Assembly: GCA_947628655.1 (NCBI GenBank)
Contig: CANRAS010000007.1
Coordinates: forward strand, 64,001 to 110,683
Reading direction: 5' to 3'
DNA length: 46,683 nucleotides
From: an uncultured Clostridia bacterium
Lineage (GTDB): Bacteria; Bacillota; Clostridia; Oscillospirales; Ruminococcaceae
This document shows positions 43,268 to 46,683 of the stretch, piece after piece. Under the pieces are notes generated by a model. It saw only the letters and a program-made list of their open reading frames with translations. It did not search any database and was not told the DNA's origin. The position numbers and the translations under genes were made by a program. Each line of letters begins with the position of its first letter. Position 1 is the stretch's first letter.

Positions 43268-43287
43268 TTTTTAGGCGGGGTTGTCAA
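43259..43287 (-). promoter_or_regulatory. Main SigA-type promoter of radA
   Basis: On the minus strand TTGACA (43287-43282) and TATAAT (43264-43259) are 17 bases apart, with TG before the -10. The two 89-bp repeat units bring two more extended -10 boxes closer to radA, but with a weak -35 (TTTGGG). Confidence 0.87.
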
Positions 43288-43323
43288 GCGGGAATATGTT
43301 TGGTTGACTTCTAACCAAATAAA

Positions 43324-43345
43324 GTGCTTACCATATGATAAGCAC
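43324..43345. other. Dyad before the tex promoter
   Basis: GTGCTTA (43324-43330) and TAAGCAC (43339-43345) surround an 8-base centre with CATATG. A TTGGTT/AACCAA stem lies just upstream. It could be an operator for tex or radA; neither side has a good T-tract. Confidence 0.4.
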
Positions 43346-43390
43346 CTTAATTATAGCAGATTTACTGCTTTAACAAAAACATTAGAAAAC

Positions 43391-43419
43391 TTGCAATATT
43401 CCAAAATTTGTGCTATAAT
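43391..43419 (+). promoter_or_regulatory. SigA-type promoter of tex
   Basis: TTGCAA (43391-43396) and TATAAT (43414-43419) are 17 bases apart, with TG one base before the -10. The predicted start leaves only about 13 bases before the tex ATG. Confidence 0.85.
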
Positions 43420-43439
43420 GTAAATCGGAAGGTGATTTT

Positions 43440-45587
43440 ATGGATATTAACGAAATACTCGCAAAGGAATTTTCGCTCCGCAAAGAGCAGGTAGACAACA
43501 CGGTCGCACTTATTGACGACGATAAGACTATACCGTTTATTGCGCGTTACCGCAAGGAACTGACAGGCTCGCTTGATGATACCGTACTTCGCGCGCTGTC
43601 GGACAGGCTTTCTTATCTGCGCGGTCTTGAAAAGCGCAAGCAGGAAATCACCGCGTCGATAACGGAGCAGGAAAAATTGACCGATGAAATCGCGGCGGCT
43701 ATTGAAAAAGCAATGACGCTTGTCGAAGTCGAGGATATTTACCGACCGTTCAAGCCCAAACGCAAAACGCGCGGTTCGGTCGCGCGGGAAAAGGGTCTTG
43801 AACCGCTCGCTAAGATACTCCGCGAGCAGTCGCAAAGTACTGTTCCCGAAACAGAGGCGGCGGCGTTCGTAAACGAGGAAAACGGAGTAAACTCCGCGGA
43901 GGACGCTTTACAGGGCGCAATGGATATTATCGCCGAAGATTTGTCCGACAGCGCGGAACTCAGGAAACGCCTGCGCGGCGCGATTTTCCGCAAGGGTACG
44001 CTTAATTCCTCGCCCGCTAGTGATAATTCAAACGAAGTTTACAAGAACTATTTCGAGTTCAGCAGCGCGGTCAACCGCCTTGCGGGACATCAGGTACTTG
44101 CGCTTGACAGAGGAGAGAAAGAGGGTCAGCTGAAAGTCGCGATAACTCTGCCGCAGGGCGAGGGCGAAAGTATGTGCGTCAGAGAGTTCACCGAAAACAG
44201 CAGCGAGTGCGGGAAACTCGTTCGCGCGGCGTGTGAGGACAGCTACAAACGATTGATTTTCCCGTCCGTTGAAAGAGAAGTCCGCGCGGAACTTTCCGCG
44301 AACGCTCAAGAGGGCGCGATAAAAGTATTCGCGTCCAACCTGCGACAGCTTTTAATGGCGCCGCCCGTCAAAAACACGGTTACGCTCGGATTAGACCCAG
44401 GCTATGCGCACGGCTGTAAATGCGCCGTTGTTGACAGCACTGGAAAGGTACTCGATACTTTTATAATCTACATAACGCGCTCTAAAGGCGAAACAGAACG
44501 GGCGAAAGAAGTTGTCACACGGGCGATAAAACGGCACAATGTATCGACAATCGCAATAGGCAACGGCACGGCGTCCCGCGAAACTGAGCAGTTCACGGCG
44601 TCGCTTATTCAGACAATACCCGCAAAGGTTTCGTATATGGTCGTGTCGGAGGCGGGCGCGTCGGTTTATTCAGCGTCCAAACTCGCTGCGGAGGAATTTC
44701 CCGATTATGACGTAAGCCTGCGTTCCGCGGTGTCAATTGCCCGCAGACTTCAAGACCCGCTCGCGGAACTTGTCAAAATCGACCCGAAAGCTATCGGCGT
44801 TGGGCAGTATCAGCACGATATGCCGAAAGCGCGTATGGACGAGGCTCTGAAAGGCGTTGTGGAGGACTGCGTGAACTTCGTCGGCGTTGACCTCAACACC
44901 GCGTCATACTCCCTGCTTTCCTATATTTCGGGAATTAACAGCACGGTTGCGAAGAATATCGTGTCTTACCGCGAAGAAAACGGCGCGTTCACCGACAGAA
45001 AACAGCTTATGAAAGTAGCGAAACTTGGAGCGAAAGCGTTTGAGCAATGCGCGGGATTTTTGAGAGTATCGGGCGGTACAGACCCGCTTGACAACACGGG
45101 TATTCACCCCGAATCCTACAAAGCCGCCAAAACTCTCCTAAAGAAATGCAACATCTCGTATGACGAACTCGGCAAAAGTGAAATAGTCCGCGCTAAAGTT
45201 ACCGAAGAGGACTTGCAGAGCGTATCGGAGGAAACAGGCGCGGGACTTTCCACACTTCACGATATATTAAAGGAACTCGAAAAGCCGGGGCGCGACCCGC
45301 GCGACGAACTCCCTCCGCCCCTTATGCGCAGCGGCAACGTAATGGAACTTAAAGACTTAAAGGCGGGTATGGAACTTATGGGAACTGTCCGCAATATAGT
45401 GGATTTCGGCGCGTTTGTGGACGTAGGCGTTCACGAGGACGGTCTGGTGCATATTTCCCAAATCAGCGAGCGCAGGATAAAGCACCCTCTGGAAGTGCTG
45501 AAAGTCGGCGAGGTAATTAAAGTATGGGTATTGGACGTTGACGAAAAGCGCGGACGAATTTCGCTTACAATGAAAAAACCGAGGTGA
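43440..45587 (+). CDS. tex: Tex family RNA-binding transcription accessory protein
   Basis: The 715-residue protein matches Tex over its whole length. The N-terminal helices have TIPFIARYRKELTGSLDD and VEDIYRPFKPKRKTRGSVAR. The YqgF/RNase H-like domain has LGLDPGYAHGCKCAVVDSTG, and the helix-hairpin-helix part has LNTASYSLLSYISGINSTVA. The C-terminal S1 domain has GTVRNIVDFGAFVDVGVHED followed by GLVHISQIS. Tex proteins bind nucleic acid and affect transcription; details differ among species. GGAAGGTGA precedes the ATG. Confidence 0.97.
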   Translation: MDINEILAKEFSLRKEQVDNTVALIDDDKTIPFIARYRKELTGSLDDTVLRALSDRLSYLRGLEKRKQEITASITEQEKLTDEIAAAIEKAMTLVEVEDIYRPFKPKRKTRGSVAREKGLEPLAKILREQSQSTVPETEAAAFVNEENGVNSAEDALQGAMDIIAEDLSDSAELRKRLRGAIFRKGTLNSSPASDNSNEVYKNYFEFSSAVNRLAGHQVLALDRGEKEGQLKVAITLPQGEGESMCVREFTENSSECGKLVRAACEDSYKRLIFPSVEREVRAELSANAQEGAIKVFASNLRQLLMAPPVKNTVTLGLDPGYAHGCKCAVVDSTGKVLDTFIIYITRSKGETERAKEVVTRAIKRHNVSTIAIGNGTASRETEQFTASLIQTIPAKVSYMVVSEAGASVYSASKLAAEEFPDYDVSLRSAVSIARRLQDPLAELVKIDPKAIGVGQYQHDMPKARMDEALKGVVEDCVNFVGVDLNTASYSLLSYISGINSTVAKNIVSYREENGAFTDRKQLMKVAKLGAKAFEQCAGFLRVSGGTDPLDNTGIHPESYKAAKTLLKKCNISYDELGKSEIVRAKVTEEDLQSVSEETGAGLSTLHDILKELEKPGRDPRDELPPPLMRSGNVMELKDLKAGMELMGTVRNIVDFGAFVDVGVHEDGLVHISQISERRIKHPLEVLKVGEVIKVWVLDVDEKRGRISLTMKKPR

Positions 45588-45596
45588 GGATTTGAT

Positions 45597-46079
45597 ATGA
45601 ACGGAAAATCGCAGAAGATTATGAAAACAGGCGCGATAGTATTACTGTCGATAGCGGCGGTGGTGTTTGCCGTGTTGTATTTTACGGGAAAAGTCGATAG
45701 CTTTTTGGGAGTTTCAAGCGAAACTTCCGAAAGCACGGTTGTTTCGGAATTTAACGAAAGCGCAAACGCGCCGAACGAACCGCAGAGCACGGCGGGAAGT
45801 ACGCCCGCAGCAACTTATAAATTCCGCAGCAAGACGCTTTTAAATCAGCATTATGAAAAGCACGGCAAGGAAATGGGATTTGCGTCGGCGGAGGAATACG
45901 AAAAAGCGGCGGCAGCCGTGCCGAACTCTCCGAACGTTCTTCACAAGACCGAAAAAGAGGACGGCGACGACGTTTATTACATCGAAAGCACAAACGAATT
46001 TGTAGTGATTTCGACCGACGGCTATATCCGAACGTATTTCAACCCCGACAACGGGATTGATTATTACAACAAGCAATAA
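45597..46079 (+). CDS. Membrane-anchored protein with a nuclease-toxin-like C-terminal domain
   Basis: The 160-residue protein has an N-terminal membrane helix (about residues 11-29), a Ser/Thr/Asn/Pro-rich spacer to about residue 72 and a C-terminal domain. This domain reads FRSKTLLNQHYEKHGKEMGF, then ASAEEYEKAAA, DGDDVYYIESTNEFVVISTD and GYIRTYFNPDNGIDYYN. As far as I recall, this resembles the C-terminal RNase domains of contact-dependent toxins (barnase/EndoU/colicin E5-like fold), with His, Thr and Arg as likely active residues. No immunity gene follows; a terminator does. It begins 9 bases after tex, with GAGGATTTG as binding site. Function is not established. Confidence 0.6.
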   Translation: MNGKSQKIMKTGAIVLLSIAAVVFAVLYFTGKVDSFLGVSSETSESTVVSEFNESANAPNEPQSTAGSTPAATYKFRSKTLLNQHYEKHGKEMGFASAEEYEKAAAAVPNSPNVLHKTEKEDGDDVYYIESTNEFVVISTDGYIRTYFNPDNGIDYYNKQ

Positions 46080-46085
46080 CAAAGC

Positions 46086-46117
46086 ACCCCCGAACGTGGT
46101 TCGGGGGTGGGGTTTTT
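46086..46117 (+). terminator. Terminator after the membrane-anchored protein gene
   Basis: ACCCCCGAAC (46086-46095), a GTG loop and GTTCGGGGGT (46099-46108) form a perfect 10-bp stem, followed by GGGG and five T bases. Confidence 0.88.
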
Positions 46118-46683
46118 ATGGGGTTTTCTTTTGAGCGGTAAGTGTTAAGTCGTCATTATCAACTTTAACTTGAAGGTCAAAATTTCCGAAATCGTCTGTT
46201 GTGAATGCAGCACCACATATATATTCCTTCATAAAGGTCTATATCCCCGTCAACACTCCGCATATCAAGGTCATATGCATTGAAGTCATACCATACTTCG
46301 TTGTATTCATCTAGCCATAACCCTGTTGAATTATTTATCGGAGAAAATTCTACAGACCCTCCGTTATCGTTGGCAGCGTCTTTAGCATAAGCTACATTTT
46401 CAACATTTCCGTCCTTGAGCCATAAACTCTCCGCTGATGTTTTTGGCAACGGACGTGCCGTTTTCATCTTCAACGGCAATCGTCACCGTGTACTCGTTCA
46501 CCGTATAAACCGCTGTCATCGGAACGGAGCGCCGTGTTCTTTATCTGCTCGGATATTCCCGAATAGTCCGTCTTGTACGGCGGGGATTGCTCGTCTATCT
46601 CGTTTAATATTTCGCCCTCGCGAAGTTCGACGATCGTTTTGCTGTCCGTCGCGGTGTTTTCGGCTACAAGTTCAAGTTTCGTG
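46116..46683 (-). pseudogene. Fragmented gene of unknown function with three apparent frameshifts
   Basis: Read from the window edge, one minus frame gives KLELVAENTATDSKTIVELR and runs into PPYKTDYSGISEQIKNTALR. A second frame continues with TAVYTVNEYTVTIAVEDENG and SVAKNISGE. A third goes on with LWLKDGNVENVAYAKDAAND up to VDGDIDLYEGIY. A fourth stretch finishes with AAFTTDDFGNFDLQVKVDND and DLTLTAQKKTP before a TAA at 46118-46116. The pieces join end to end in the order expected of one protein. Either the gene is decayed or the sequence here has base errors. No family is recognised; it looks like an extracellular beta-rich domain. The 5' part is outside the window. Confidence 0.6.

Noticed and set aside
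1-46683. tRNA, rRNA or prophage genes
   Set aside because: No cloverleaf with a CCA-type end, no rRNA-like stretch and no integrase or phage structural gene was seen.

Overview
The window reads as chromosomal DNA of an anaerobic, motile, Gram-positive bacterium of the class Clostridia; an Oscillospiraceae/Ruminococcaceae-type gut or rumen organism is a plausible guess, not a demonstrated one. The evidence is: flagellar genes in the clostridial order (flgB to fliY to flhA, with fliY, flbD, cheC and cheD), a tRNA-Trp T-box in front of a complete trp operon, an oxygen-sensitive class III ribonucleotide reductase, several TTG/GTG starts behind strong Shine-Dalgarno sequences, and near-perfect SigA promoters (TTGACA, 17 bp, TATAAT).

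Layout. (1) Positions 1-27546, minus strand: a nearly continuous flagellar/chemotaxis operon read from flgB (27546) down to cheD, which is cut by the window edge. It encodes rod, MS ring, C ring, export apparatus, hook and hook-length control, stator, CheY, sigma-28 and the CheC/CheD pair. fliL, flhF and flhG are absent from their usual places. (2) 27547-28495: divergent control region with the flg promoter and leader, a repeat element, the trp promoter and the T-box. (3) 28496-35679, plus strand: trpEGDCFBA, closed by a strong terminator. (4) 35887-36201: a compact locus with the architecture of an Fst/par-type type I toxin-antitoxin system. It has a 29-residue membrane peptide, a convergent antisense RNA gene, a shared bidirectional terminator and matching direct repeats. 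(5) 36349-43051, minus strand: an orphan oligopeptide-binding lipoprotein, nrdG, nrdD and radA. (6) 43440-46079, plus strand: tex and a membrane-anchored protein with a toxin-like C-terminal domain. (7) 46116-46683: a frameshifted gene fragment on the minus strand.

A family of non-coding repeats runs through the whole window (about 940, 7590, 27870, 32640, 33370, 35680, 36290, 38575 and 41245). The arms are 7-bp-periodic runs containing TAG or TAA. The interiors hold an AGATTGTCT inverted repeat and short GC-rich hairpins. They occupy most of the larger gaps, also inside operons, and in several cases the arm supplies the stop codon of the upstream gene. nrdD ends just before such an element and seems to lack its glycyl-radical segment.

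The two most unusual things are the par-like toxin-antitoxin locus and this repeat family. All functional calls rest on reading translated motifs by eye; no database search was possible.
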